Part shown: positions 24,859-32,319 of the stretch, piece by piece
Position numbering within the stretch: position 1 is the stretch's first letter
Layout of the letters: each line of letters begins with the position of its first letter
From: Flavobacteriales bacterium
GTDB lineage: Bacteria; Bacteroidota; Bacteroidia; NS11-12g; UBA955
DNA length: 32,319 nucleotides
Assembly: GCA_024643755.1 (NCBI GenBank)
Contig: JAHEMG010000208.1
Coordinates: forward strand, 6,363-38,681
Direction: 5' to 3'
The notes under the pieces: model-generated
Database searches by the model: none
The model's input: only the letters and a program-made list of their open reading frames with translations
Told to the model about the DNA's origin: nothing
Translations under genes and position numbers: made by a program

Positions 24859-25668
24859 ATGATTCAACCGTTATTATCTGTTTGTATTATTACTTATAAT
24901 CATGATAAATATATACGAGATGCAATAGAAGGTGTTTTAATGCAAAAAGTAAATTTCGATTATGAAATTATAATTGCAGATGATTTCTCTACAGATGACA
25001 CCAGAAAAATAGTACTAGGTTATTCTGAAAAATATCCGAATATTTTCAAGCTAATTTTTCAAAATAAAAATGTTGGAGCAGCTCAAAACTGGCTAGATTT
25101 GATTTCTTTTCCAAAATCTAAATATATAGCATATTTCGAGGGAGATGATTATTGGACGGACCCATTAAAACTTCAAAAGCAATTCGATTTTTTAGAGAAA
25201 AATAGTAGTTTTTCTTGTTGTTTTCACGATGTTAAAATATTACAAGCCCATAAAGAAGATTTCTTCAAATATGAATCTCCTCTATGCAATGAGTTGTCTT
25301 TTTCACAAGTATTAAAAAAACATTATATCCCATCTTCAAGTTTAGTTTTCAGGAATTATAAATGGCTAAAGAAAATGCCATATTTTTTTAAACATTCAAT
25401 TTCTGGAGATATTCCACTAGAATTGCTCTTAGCAAAGGAAGGTAAAATTAAATATATGAATGAAGTGATGTCTTGCTACAGGAGAAATTTAGGGAGTGTT
25501 ACCCAAAGTAATAGAACTGCTACGGAGATTTTAAACGGGTATGTATGGATGTATACACAGTTATCGAAACATGTACCAGTTAAATATGCTTTAATTGTTT
25601 ACTTGAAAGCAGTGAAATGTAAATTGCAGTTTTATAAATATAAATTTATAAATATTTTCCTCACATAA
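24859..25668 (+). CDS. Family 2 glycosyltransferase
   Basis: GT-A fold transferase of 269 residues that probably adds one sugar to the undecaprenyl-linked repeat unit at the cytoplasmic face. The N-terminal nucleotide-binding signature is LSVCIITYNHDKYI (6-19), with ADDFSTDDT (40-48) and the metal-binding DxD-type motif EGDDYW (94-99). Start ATG directly follows the methyltransferase stop. It has no membrane segment. Donor and acceptor cannot be told from sequence. Confidence 0.9.
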   Translation: MIQPLLSVCIITYNHDKYIRDAIEGVLMQKVNFDYEIIIADDFSTDDTRKIVLGYSEKYPNIFKLIFQNKNVGAAQNWLDLISFPKSKYIAYFEGDDYWTDPLKLQKQFDFLEKNSSFSCCFHDVKILQAHKEDFFKYESPLCNELSFSQVLKKHYIPSSSLVFRNYKWLKKMPYFFKHSISGDIPLELLLAKEGKIKYMNEVMSCYRRNLGSVTQSNRTATEILNGYVWMYTQLSKHVPVKYALIVYLKAVKCKLQFYKYKFINIFLT

Positions 25669-25723
25669 TTCAACAAAATATTTTCATTTCTATAATTGGG
25701 ATTTGTAGATTTTGAGTATCAAT

Positions 25724-26965
25724 ATGCTGCATTCATGCGATATTATTATATGTAAAAAAATGACATTTTGTAGCCATTCAAAATCACGCAAGCATGTTAT
25801 TAGCTTGGTGCTTATTTTTTTTATTATATATGATATTAGTTTTAGTTTTTTACCCTACCTTACGTCAGGTCGGATTGCTGTTCTTTTTTTATTGATCACT
25901 AATTTTAACACAACATCTTTAGATAAAATCTTCTATTGGGGTTTTGCAACATTTGGGCTTGCACTTTTTTATGCCTTGTTTCAGAGTATTTATAGTTGTG
26001 ATTTGACACAAGTTTCACGATTATTTTGGTTTATTATCTATGGATGGATCTTGCCTTGCGTCGTGTCGTTTTATTTAGAAAAAGCAGAGTATTTATACCG
26101 CTTACTTTTTTTTGCAGTTACGTTACAGGCAATAATTGTATTTGTAATGTTTTTTAATATTGAATTTCGTTTTCATATATTGGACATATTAGAAGTCGAT
26201 TCAAATATTAACCCATATGAAAATTTTCAGAGATCATTTGGATTTACTTCTTTAACGGGCTCTGCTTTTTCAATAGTTCAGGCTGGGGGCTTTTTCTCAG
26301 GGATTTATTATTTAACCATAAGTAAATTTAATTCTATTTTAATTAAATTGTTAATTTTTTTAGGATTAATGGTTATTTTATTATCAACCGTATTAATTGG
26401 ACGAACTGGGTTATTTATCTCAATATTTTTGCTTTTATTTTATATCGTATTTATATCTAATATAACACAGAAAATAATAATTTTACTTCTTTTATTTTAC
26501 TTCTTTCAATTAGATATCGAGTCTAGTTTCATTTTTATTACTGAGAATGTTGAAGGTTTTAAATCTGAATGGTTTATTACTTGGATTGAGGAAGCATTTT
26601 CGACTAGAAATAATTCAACTTTAACAGAAATAAATAATATGAATGTTCCACCAATATCATTAGAAACAATTGTTGGTATGGGTTTGGTCAAGTCAGAAAA
26701 TGGTTTTGGCAATGCTTCAATGAATGATTCTGGGTATATTCAGACATATTATAGTTTAGGATTAATTATATCAGTTGTGTTTTACTTAACATATTTTTGT
26801 TTAAGTTTTTTTCGATGGTTAAAAAGTAAAAGAAACCCACTTGTATTAATATTTCTAATTATTGTATTTTTAGTTGAGTATAAGGAGCCATTTATTTTTA
26901 AATATTCTTTACCTTTTTTATTAACAACTTTTTTAATTTATGAAAACAAATTGCAAGAAAGTTAA
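25724..26965 (+). CDS. wzy: Wzy-like O-antigen/capsule polymerase
   Basis: Integral membrane protein of about 413 residues with roughly 10-12 hydrophobic segments and a large loop (about residues 270-325) before the last segments, the layout of Wzy polymerases. Sequence conservation in this family is very low, so the call rests on topology, length and position between glycosyltransferases in a locus that has wzx and wzz-like genes but no other polymerase. Start is uncertain: TTG at 25712, ATG at 25724 or ATG at 25760; the last gives a clean start before the first membrane segment. This is one of the most AT-rich genes of the window. It overlaps the next gene by 26 bases. Confidence 0.8.
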   Translation: MLHSCDIIICKKMTFCSHSKSRKHVISLVLIFFIIYDISFSFLPYLTSGRIAVLFLLITNFNTTSLDKIFYWGFATFGLALFYALFQSIYSCDLTQVSRLFWFIIYGWILPCVVSFYLEKAEYLYRLLFFAVTLQAIIVFVMFFNIEFRFHILDILEVDSNINPYENFQRSFGFTSLTGSAFSIVQAGGFFSGIYYLTISKFNSILIKLLIFLGLMVILLSTVLIGRTGLFISIFLLLFYIVFISNITQKIIILLLLFYFFQLDIESSFIFITENVEGFKSEWFITWIEEAFSTRNNSTLTEINNMNVPPISLETIVGMGLVKSENGFGNASMNDSGYIQTYYSLGLIISVVFYLTYFCLSFFRWLKSKRNPLVLIFLIIVFLVEYKEPFIFKYSLPFLLTTFLIYENKLQES

Positions 26966-28010
26966 AGTTTTATTTTTTGTTCCCTCATTTAATGGAGGAG
27001 GCGCAGAAAAGGTAATGTCTCTATTAATCAATAAGTTTAATCGTGAATTATTTGAAGTAATTGTGGTTACACTTAAACAAACGGCGGTGGCTTATAACGT
27101 TTCTGCAGATAAGTTTATTGAGCTTAAGGTTAATAGAGTTTTATTCTCAATATTCGGCCTCTACAGGGTATTAAAAGATGAAAAACCTGATTTTCTATTT
27201 AGTACACTCACTTATGTAAACACATATATTGGTTTATTAGATTATATCATTAGATTCAAAACAGAACTAATTGCAAGAGAGTCTACAATTCCTTCAATTA
27301 ATAGTAAGCAGAGAAGATTGGGTTTTTTATATAATCTTCTTATGCTTGTTGGGTATAGAAGATTTAGGCTAATTATATGTCAGTCTGAATCAATGAAGAG
27401 AGATTTAATGGAGAATTTTTATATTTCAAATGATAAAATTAAAATTATTAATAATCCTGTAGTTAAAGAAATACATAATCTACCATTACGTCAACAATAT
27501 GATGTTCCAATTTTTGTTACTGTTGCCATGTTAAGAAAGGAAAAAGGAATTGACAGAATAATAGATGCATTAGCTTTAGTTACATGTGATTTTAAATATT
27601 TTATTGTAGGGGATGGTTGTGAGAGGGTCCTGTTGGAAAATAAAGTAAATGAGTTACAACTAACAGACAAGATTTTATTTACGGGGTTTACAAATAAACC
27701 ACATCAATATTTGAATATGGCAGATGTTTATCTTCATGGTTCATATTATGAGGGCTTTCCTAATGTTGTCTTAGAAGCTGGAATTTGTGGAATACCTTCC
27801 TTAGTTTTTGACAGTATTGGAGGGACTAATGAAATCATTAAAAATGGTTTAAATGGTTTTATAGTCAATGATATTTATAGTTTTTCGAATAAATTAATTA
27901 ATAAATTTTGGGTTGAATATGATAATTTTGAGATAGTTCGTCATACAAATTCACTATATAATTTAGAATTCATAACAGAAAAATATCAAAATATATTTTT
28001 AAATAAGTAA
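26940..28010 (+). CDS. Family 4 glycosyltransferase
   Basis: GT-B fold retaining glycosyltransferase of 356 residues. The N-terminal acceptor-side motif is FNGGGAEKV (17-25). The donor-binding half shows VAMLRKEKGIDRIIDAL, FIVGDGCER and the E-x7-E region around SYYEGFPNVVLEAGICG (about 266-282), all characteristic of GT4. It probably adds one sugar of the repeat unit. The ATG lies inside the end of wzy (26-base overlap), so the pair is translationally linked. It is followed by the asparagine-synthase-like gene after eight bases. Confidence 0.9.
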   Translation: MKTNCKKVKVLFFVPSFNGGGAEKVMSLLINKFNRELFEVIVVTLKQTAVAYNVSADKFIELKVNRVLFSIFGLYRVLKDEKPDFLFSTLTYVNTYIGLLDYIIRFKTELIARESTIPSINSKQRRLGFLYNLLMLVGYRRFRLIICQSESMKRDLMENFYISNDKIKIINNPVVKEIHNLPLRQQYDVPIFVTVAMLRKEKGIDRIIDALALVTCDFKYFIVGDGCERVLLENKVNELQLTDKILFTGFTNKPHQYLNMADVYLHGSYYEGFPNVVLEAGICGIPSLVFDSIGGTNEIIKNGLNGFIVNDIYSFSNKLINKFWVEYDNFEIVRHTNSLYNLEFITEKYQNIFLNK

Positions 28011-28018
28011 TTTAATAT

Positions 28019-29983
28019 ATGTGCGGAATTGCTGGATTTTATGCATTAAAAAAAGACTTCAATACTGAAAAGGGATCTGGAATCTTGGAAGACATGTGTG
28101 ATTCGATAATAAGTAGAGGACCAGATGCATTTGGATATTGGATTGACCAGAACGCATCAGTTTTTCTTGGACACAGAAGATTATCTATTTTGGAACTTTC
28201 CGATGCTGGTAAACAACCAATGACATCGATAAATAAAAAGTTTGTTATAATATTTAATGGGGAAATATATAATCATCTTTTAATAAGAAAAGAAATAGAA
28301 AAGCAAGTTGGAACGGTAAATTGGAAAGGCTTATCAGATACCGAAACTATACTGGCTGGATTTGAACTTTGGGGCGTTGAAAATACCATTCGAAAATTAA
28401 TAGGAATGTTTGCATTTGCCGTTTGGAATACGGAGGAAAGATCATTCACTTTAGGTAGAGATAGAGTCGGTGAAAAGCCTTTATATTATGGGTGGCTTTA
28501 TGATAATGAGAATGGCAAAATTTTGGTTTTCGGTTCTCAACTTAAATCAATTCGTAAACATCCTGCATTCATTTCGGAAATTGATAGAGATGCACTAAGT
28601 TTATATTTTAGGCATAATTATATACCCGCACCGTATTCTATTTATAAGGGAATAAACAAATTAGAGCCAGGAACTCTATTTGTTGTCTCGGATTCAAATG
28701 TAGATGGTAAAATAGTTAAGTATTGGTCAGCTGAAAGTGTTGTAAAGGTTGGGGTTCTAAATCCATTCGAAGGAACTTTGGGTGATGCTGTTACTGAGTT
28801 AGATGCTTTGCTGAACAATGCAGTTAAATTACAGATGATTTCTGATGTACCCGTAGGCGCGTTTTTATCAGGCGGGGTCGATTCTTCTACTGTTGTTGCA
28901 CTCATGCAGTCAAATTCTTCAAGAGCAGTTAAAACATTTTCGATTGGGTTTACAGACGAAATGTACGATGAAGCGAAATACGCTAAGCAAGTGGCACATC
29001 ATATTGGCACGGAACATACCGAATTGTATGTGACACCGGAACAGGCAATGATGGTAATTCACGAGCTTCCAGAAATTTATGACGAGCCATTTTCAGATTC
29101 TTCCCAAATTCCAACTTATTTGGTTTCAAAATTAGCAAAAACACAAGTTACAGTTGCTTTATCTGGTGATGCAGGAGATGAATTGTTTTGCGGATACAAT
29201 AGATATACATTCACAAAAAAATTATGGAACAATCTGAATTATTTACCAATAGGGGTAAGAAGCGGTATTGCACAGATGATTTCTAGCGTATCTCCGAACA
29301 AGTGGAATAATTTATTTAATAGTTTCCGTTTTGTAAATAATCATCGATATATAGGTGATAAAATCCATAAAGCTTCAGGAATTTTAACAAGTAGAACAAT
29401 AGAGGATTTATATTTAGGCCTGATTTCACATTGGAGTTCTCCATGTGACTTGGTATTAAATTCGTTGGAGCCTTCTGGGATTTATAAGTCTTACACATCA
29501 CTATTTAATGTTCTAGACGACGTTCAAAAAATTATGTTTTTAGATACAGTATCATATTTACCAGATGACATTTTAGTTAAGGTTGATCGAGCGGCTATGG
29601 CAGTGTCACTAGAAACTCGTGTCCCTTTTTTAGATCACAGAGTAGTTGAATTTGCATGGAGTCTACCTCAGAAGTATAAAATGAATAATGGATTTTCAAA
29701 GCTAGTATTACGGGAAGTTTTATATAATTACGTTCCAAAAAATATGATTGAAAGACCTAAAATGGGTTTTGGAGTTCCTTTGGGAGACTGGCTTAGAGGG
29801 CCTTTAAAACCTTGGGCAGAAGATTTAATTTCTGAAGATAAAATCAGGAAAGAAGGACTATTAAACTACGATTTAATAAAAGATAAATGGGATGATCATA
29901 TGAGTGGTAGAAGAAATTGGTCTTATCAGATTTGGGATGTGTTAATGTTTCAAGCTTGGTTTGAAAATCAAAAAAAGAATTAA
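28019..29983 (+). CDS. asnB: Glutamine-dependent asparagine synthase-like amidotransferase
   Basis: AsnB-family enzyme of 654 residues. The N-terminal Ntn glutaminase domain has catalytic Cys2 (MCGIAGFY) and the motifs RGPDAFGYW, GHRRLSI and FNGEIYN. The C-terminal synthetase domain has the PP-loop SGGVDSS (284-290) and SGDAGDELFCGYNRY, so both halves look functional. True asparagine synthases share these features, but the position inside a polysaccharide locus with a UDP-GalNAcA pathway suggests amidation of the uronate C6, as proposed for WbpS-like proteins in Pseudomonas O-antigen clusters. It is AT-rich like its neighbours. Confidence 0.92.
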   Translation: MCGIAGFYALKKDFNTEKGSGILEDMCDSIISRGPDAFGYWIDQNASVFLGHRRLSILELSDAGKQPMTSINKKFVIIFNGEIYNHLLIRKEIEKQVGTVNWKGLSDTETILAGFELWGVENTIRKLIGMFAFAVWNTEERSFTLGRDRVGEKPLYYGWLYDNENGKILVFGSQLKSIRKHPAFISEIDRDALSLYFRHNYIPAPYSIYKGINKLEPGTLFVVSDSNVDGKIVKYWSAESVVKVGVLNPFEGTLGDAVTELDALLNNAVKLQMISDVPVGAFLSGGVDSSTVVALMQSNSSRAVKTFSIGFTDEMYDEAKYAKQVAHHIGTEHTELYVTPEQAMMVIHELPEIYDEPFSDSSQIPTYLVSKLAKTQVTVALSGDAGDELFCGYNRYTFTKKLWNNLNYLPIGVRSGIAQMISSVSPNKWNNLFNSFRFVNNHRYIGDKIHKASGILTSRTIEDLYLGLISHWSSPCDLVLNSLEPSGIYKSYTSLFNVLDDVQKIMFLDTVSYLPDDILVKVDRAAMAVSLETRVPFLDHRVVEFAWSLPQKYKMNNGFSKLVLREVLYNYVPKNMIERPKMGFGVPLGDWLRGPLKPWAEDLISEDKIRKEGLLNYDLIKDKWDDHMSGRRNWSYQIWDVLMFQAWFENQKKN

Positions 29984-30109
29984 TAAATTTAACATATTTA
30001 ATAAGAAAAAGTCAATAGTTATTGTTATTACCATCTACCTTAAAAAAGTGTTTGTTTTAAACATTTTTAATAAAGAATTATTGAAAAAATAACTGAAATT
30101 ATCATTTTT

Positions 30110-31228
30110 ATGAAAAAGTTATTAATAGTTTCCAATGTGGACTGGTTTCTAATTTCCCACAGGCTGGAGATAGCAGAAGAAGCTCGAAGAAATGGATTTG
30201 AGGTTTTTGTGGCGGCTGAAGATACGGGGAGATCCCAGGAAATCATAGATAAAGGAATTCAGTTCATTAATTTGCCTATTTCTCGTTCAGGTATTAATCC
30301 AATCAAAGAATTCAAAACGGTATTGAATTTTTATAAAGTTTATTTGAAAATAAAACCGGACATTATACATCATATTACTTTAAAACCAGTAATATATGGT
30401 TCAATTATTGCTAAGTTGCTGAAAGTAAAGGGTGTGATTAATGCAGTTAGTGGGTTGGGATATAATTTTACTGAAGGCCGGAAGAATGTGATTGCTAAAA
30501 TCATGTTGGGGTTGATGAAATATGGTTTCAGCAATAAGATAACTGTTATTTTTCAAAATAAAGATGATTTTGAGGAATTATCTGAACTGAAAATATTGTC
30601 ATCTTTAAATAATGTTTATTTTATCAAAGGATCTGGTGTTAATTTAAACCATTTTTACCCAACTAATTTACCTAGTTTTGATAAAATAAAAATAGTCCTT
30701 CCAAGTAGAATGCTCCTAGACAAAGGTATAAGAGAATTTCATGAAGCAGCTCTCTTGTTAAAGGAAAAATATTTTGATAAAATTCAATTTTTTATGGCTG
30801 GAATGGCGGATGAAAATAATAAAGCTGGTATATCGTCTAGAATACTTAAACAGTGGGATGACTTAGATTATTTCAAGTGGTTGGGGCATCAAGAAAATAT
30901 TTTTAATGTTTATGACAATGCACATATAGTTGTGCTCCCTTCATACAGGGAGGGTATACCCAGGTCGCTAATTGAAGCTTGTGCAATGGGCCGAGCAATA
31001 ATTACAACTGATGCAAATGGTTGTCGAGAATGTGTTGATGAAGGCGTTAATGGCCTAAAGGTGCCAATAAAAGACAATAACAGCTTAGCTCAAGCTATTG
31101 AATTTTTAGTTAATAATCCAAACAAAATAATTGAAATGGGCATTGCATCACGAGCTAAAGCAACAAATGAATTTGATATCAATTGCGTTATCAAAACTCA
31201 TTTAGAAATATATAACGAGTGTGTATGA
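30110..31228 (+). CDS. Family 4 glycosyltransferase (PglA/WbnK-like)
   Basis: GT-B glycosyltransferase of 372 residues. The N-terminus LLIVSNVDWFLISHRLEIA (4-22), HHITLKPVIYGSIIAK and AVSGLGYNF are typical of the PglA/WbnK-like subgroup, which often transfers GalNAc or a related HexNAc. The donor half has PSRMLLDKGIREF and SYREGIPRSLIEACAMGRAI (about 278-297). A 126-base AT-rich gap (29984-30109) separates it from asnB; it contains no gene and no exact TAnnTTTG box. The stop overlaps the next start in an ATGA arrangement. The subgroup assignment is from memory. Confidence 0.9.
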   Translation: MKKLLIVSNVDWFLISHRLEIAEEARRNGFEVFVAAEDTGRSQEIIDKGIQFINLPISRSGINPIKEFKTVLNFYKVYLKIKPDIIHHITLKPVIYGSIIAKLLKVKGVINAVSGLGYNFTEGRKNVIAKIMLGLMKYGFSNKITVIFQNKDDFEELSELKILSSLNNVYFIKGSGVNLNHFYPTNLPSFDKIKIVLPSRMLLDKGIREFHEAALLLKEKYFDKIQFFMAGMADENNKAGISSRILKQWDDLDYFKWLGHQENIFNVYDNAHIVVLPSYREGIPRSLIEACAMGRAIITTDANGCRECVDEGVNGLKVPIKDNNSLAQAIEFLVNNPNKIIEMGIASRAKATNEFDINCVIKTHLEIYNECV

Positions 31229-32100
31229 TTTTTTTAACGGGTTCAACGGGTTTTATTGGATCTACACTACTTAGCTATTTTAAGTACGCGAAAATTATTC
31301 AAGCGCAACGAGGTCTCGATTTTAATCTCGATAAAGCTTTAATTGTCATAAATCTTGCTGGCAAATCCCACGATCTAAAGAAAAACTCGAATTTACAGGA
31401 ATACTTAAAGGTCAACACAGAATTAACCAAAAAAGTATTTGATGCGTTTTTGGCATCAGATGCTGAGGTTTTCATTACACTGAGTTCAGTCAAAGCGGTG
31501 GCGGATGAGGTACAGGGTGATTTAACAGAGGAACAGGAGCCGAATCCCATCACCCATTATGGAAAAAGTAAATTACTGGCAGAAAAGTATATCTTATCGA
31601 AGGAAATTCCCGCAGGTAAACGCGTGTACATTTTAAGGCCCTGCATGATTCACGGTCCTGGGAATAAAGGCAATTTGAACTTGCTGTATTCGTTGGTCTC
31701 TAAACGAATCCCATGGCCAATGGGCGCCTTTGAAAACAAACGTTCGTTTTGTAGTATAGATAATTTAATGTTCATCTTTAAAGAACTCATTGAGCGTGAA
31801 GATATTCCCTCAGGGGTTTACAATGTTGCTGATGATGAGCCCCTGTCTACCAATGATCTCATTGGTGTCTTGGCAGAAACGCAGCACAGAAAACCCTTGA
31901 TTTGGAATATCCCCAAACCCATCGTTCAGTTTGTGGCCAAATTGGGCAACACACTCAAACTCCCCCTCAACGAAGAACGATTGCAAAAACTTACCGGGTC
32001 TTATGTCGTCAGCAACAAAAAACTCATGAACGCCATTGGCAAACCTCTGCCTGTCTCCAGTAAAGCAGGCTTGATCAAAACATTTCAATCGTTCCAATAA
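31225..32100 (+). CDS. SDR-family NAD-dependent sugar epimerase/reductase (WbpV-like)
   Basis: Extended SDR of 291 residues with NAD-binding GSTGFIG (6-12), catalytic Ser in TLSSVKA (85-91), and Tyr112/Lys116 in HYGKSK. It ends in a typical substrate-binding half (LRPCMIHGPGNKGNLN, ENKRSFCSIDN). Proteins of this type sit directly before the initiating sugar-phosphate transferase in many clusters and act as C4 reductase or epimerase for the first sugar (QuiNAc or FucNAc-like), comparable with WbpV beside WbpL. A GTG at 31219 is also in frame, but ATG at 31225 gives the canonical four-base overlap with the previous stop. G+C rises along the gene, from about 38% near its start to about 48% near its end. 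Confidence 0.87.
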   Translation: MIFLTGSTGFIGSTLLSYFKYAKIIQAQRGLDFNLDKALIVINLAGKSHDLKKNSNLQEYLKVNTELTKKVFDAFLASDAEVFITLSSVKAVADEVQGDLTEEQEPNPITHYGKSKLLAEKYILSKEIPAGKRVYILRPCMIHGPGNKGNLNLLYSLVSKRIPWPMGAFENKRSFCSIDNLMFIFKELIEREDIPSGVYNVADDEPLSTNDLIGVLAETQHRKPLIWNIPKPIVQFVAKLGNTLKLPLNEERLQKLTGSYVVSNKKLMNAIGKPLPVSSKAGLIKTFQSFQ

Positions 32101-32105
32101 ACCCA

Positions 32106-32319
32106 ATGCGTTTTTTTGATATCCTATTCTCTTTTTTCGGGCTGCTGCTGTTGAGTCCATTTATATTACTGTTGTACATCATTGGCAAATTCGATACCGG
32201 CTCACCCCTGTTTAAACAAGAACGGGTGGGCCTCAACCAACAACCCTTTCAATTGCTTAAGTTTCGTTCCATGCATGTGAACACCCAAGCCGTTGCCACC
32301 CACCTGGTGCAAGTGAGTG
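32106..32319 (+). CDS. Initiating polyprenyl-phosphate sugar-1-phosphate transferase, 3' end outside the window
   Basis: The frame is open from ATG at 32106 to the window end (71 codons). The N-terminus has one hydrophobic segment (about 5-26), followed by the bacterial sugar transferase signature: GSPLFKQERVGLNQQPFQLL and KFRSM. This matches the catalytic domain of WcaJ/PglC/WbaP-type enzymes. The protein begins with the short single-membrane-segment form (PglC-like) and not the long five-segment form. It would transfer the first sugar-1-phosphate to undecaprenyl phosphate. It starts five bases after the SDR stop. G+C is back to the housekeeping level, so it belongs to the conserved flank of the locus. 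Confidence 0.9.
   Translation, partial: MRFFDILFSFFGLLLLSPFILLLYIIGKFDTGSPLFKQERVGLNQQPFQLLKFRSMHVNTQAVATHLVQVS

Larger units (their letters stand above)
13225..31700. other. AT-rich surface-polysaccharide gene island
   Basis: Base composition drops abruptly just after the Wzz-like gene and recovers inside the SDR gene at 31225-32100. Hand-counted 60-base lines give 52% G+C at 10021, then 25% at 13201, 28% at 17041, 17% at 26881, 37% at 22981, 38% at 31261, and back to 48% at 31921. The island holds the sugar synthesis, transferase, flippase and polymerase genes, flanked by exporter genes on the left and the initiating transferase on the right. That is the classic layout of an exchangeable O-antigen/capsule cassette. 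The right limit is approximate. Composition inside is not uniform, which suggests several sources. Confidence 0.75.

Noticed and set aside
29984-30109. Possible small RNA or promoter in the gap before the second GT4
   Set aside because: AT-rich with only short incidental inverted repeats (CAATA/TATTG) and no exact TAnnTTTG box.
1-32319. CRISPR arrays, tRNA or rRNA genes, insertion sequences
   Set aside because: No regularly spaced repeats, cloverleaf-like sequence with CCA-type end, conserved rRNA stretch or transposase reading frame was seen on either strand.

Overview
The window looks like a chromosomal segment of a member of the Bacteroidota. The reasons are the mutL - rhomboid - rhomboid - endonuclease/exonuclease/phosphatase order, TAnnTTTG-type -7 promoter boxes lying just upstream of start codons, almost no Shine-Dalgarno signals, and a long SLBB exporter followed by a kinase-less Wzz-like protein. 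All convincing genes are on the + strand. I see no tRNA, rRNA, CRISPR array, transposase or integrase, and no gene-free stretch longer than about 225 bases.

Region 1 (1-9475) is housekeeping and has roughly balanced base composition. It holds the 3' part of an unrecognised gene, prmA (ribosomal protein L11 methyltransferase), mutL, two rhomboid proteases in tandem, a membrane-anchored EEP-fold hydrolase, metK and glmS. Spacing is tight (4-base overlaps, gaps of 1-15 bases), so there are probably two transcription units: prmA to the EEP gene, and metK-glmS.

Region 2 (9476-13224) begins a surface polysaccharide locus. A 223-base gap carries a terminator-like hairpin, two candidate promoters and a structured leader. 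It is followed by an outer-membrane SLBB/Wza-like exporter and a Wzz-like chain-length protein without a kinase domain.

Region 3 (about 13225-31700) is a strongly AT-rich island (single 60-base lines hand-counted at 17-38% G+C, against about 52% in the exporter gene). It holds the variable polysaccharide genes: a transglutaminase-like membrane protein, a WbpP/TviC-type UDP-HexNAc 4-epimerase, a WbpO/TviB-type 6-dehydrogenase, a Wzx flippase, and a tightly overlapped cassette (PLP aminotransferase, WbqC-like protein, SDR, ATP-grasp ligase, metallophosphoesterase). Then come two paralogous five-bladed beta-propeller proteins, a SAM methyltransferase, a GT2, a Wzy-like polymerase, a GT4, an AsnB-like amidotransferase, a second GT4 and an SDR. 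Base composition climbs back inside this last SDR gene. The window ends in the first 71 codons of a polyprenyl-phosphate sugar-1-phosphate transferase that would start the repeat unit.

Together the genes describe a Wzx/Wzy-dependent O-antigen or capsule. GlmS feeds UDP-GlcNAc; epimerase plus dehydrogenase would make UDP-GalNAcA; the AsnB homologue may amidate the uronate. The aminotransferase/WbqC/ATP-grasp cassette may make and decorate an amino sugar. The repeat unit would be started by the transferase at the right end, extended by three glycosyltransferases, flipped by Wzx, polymerised by Wzy, length-controlled by the Wzz-like protein and exported through the SLBB protein. The best candidate for something undescribed is the cassette at 17850-24038.
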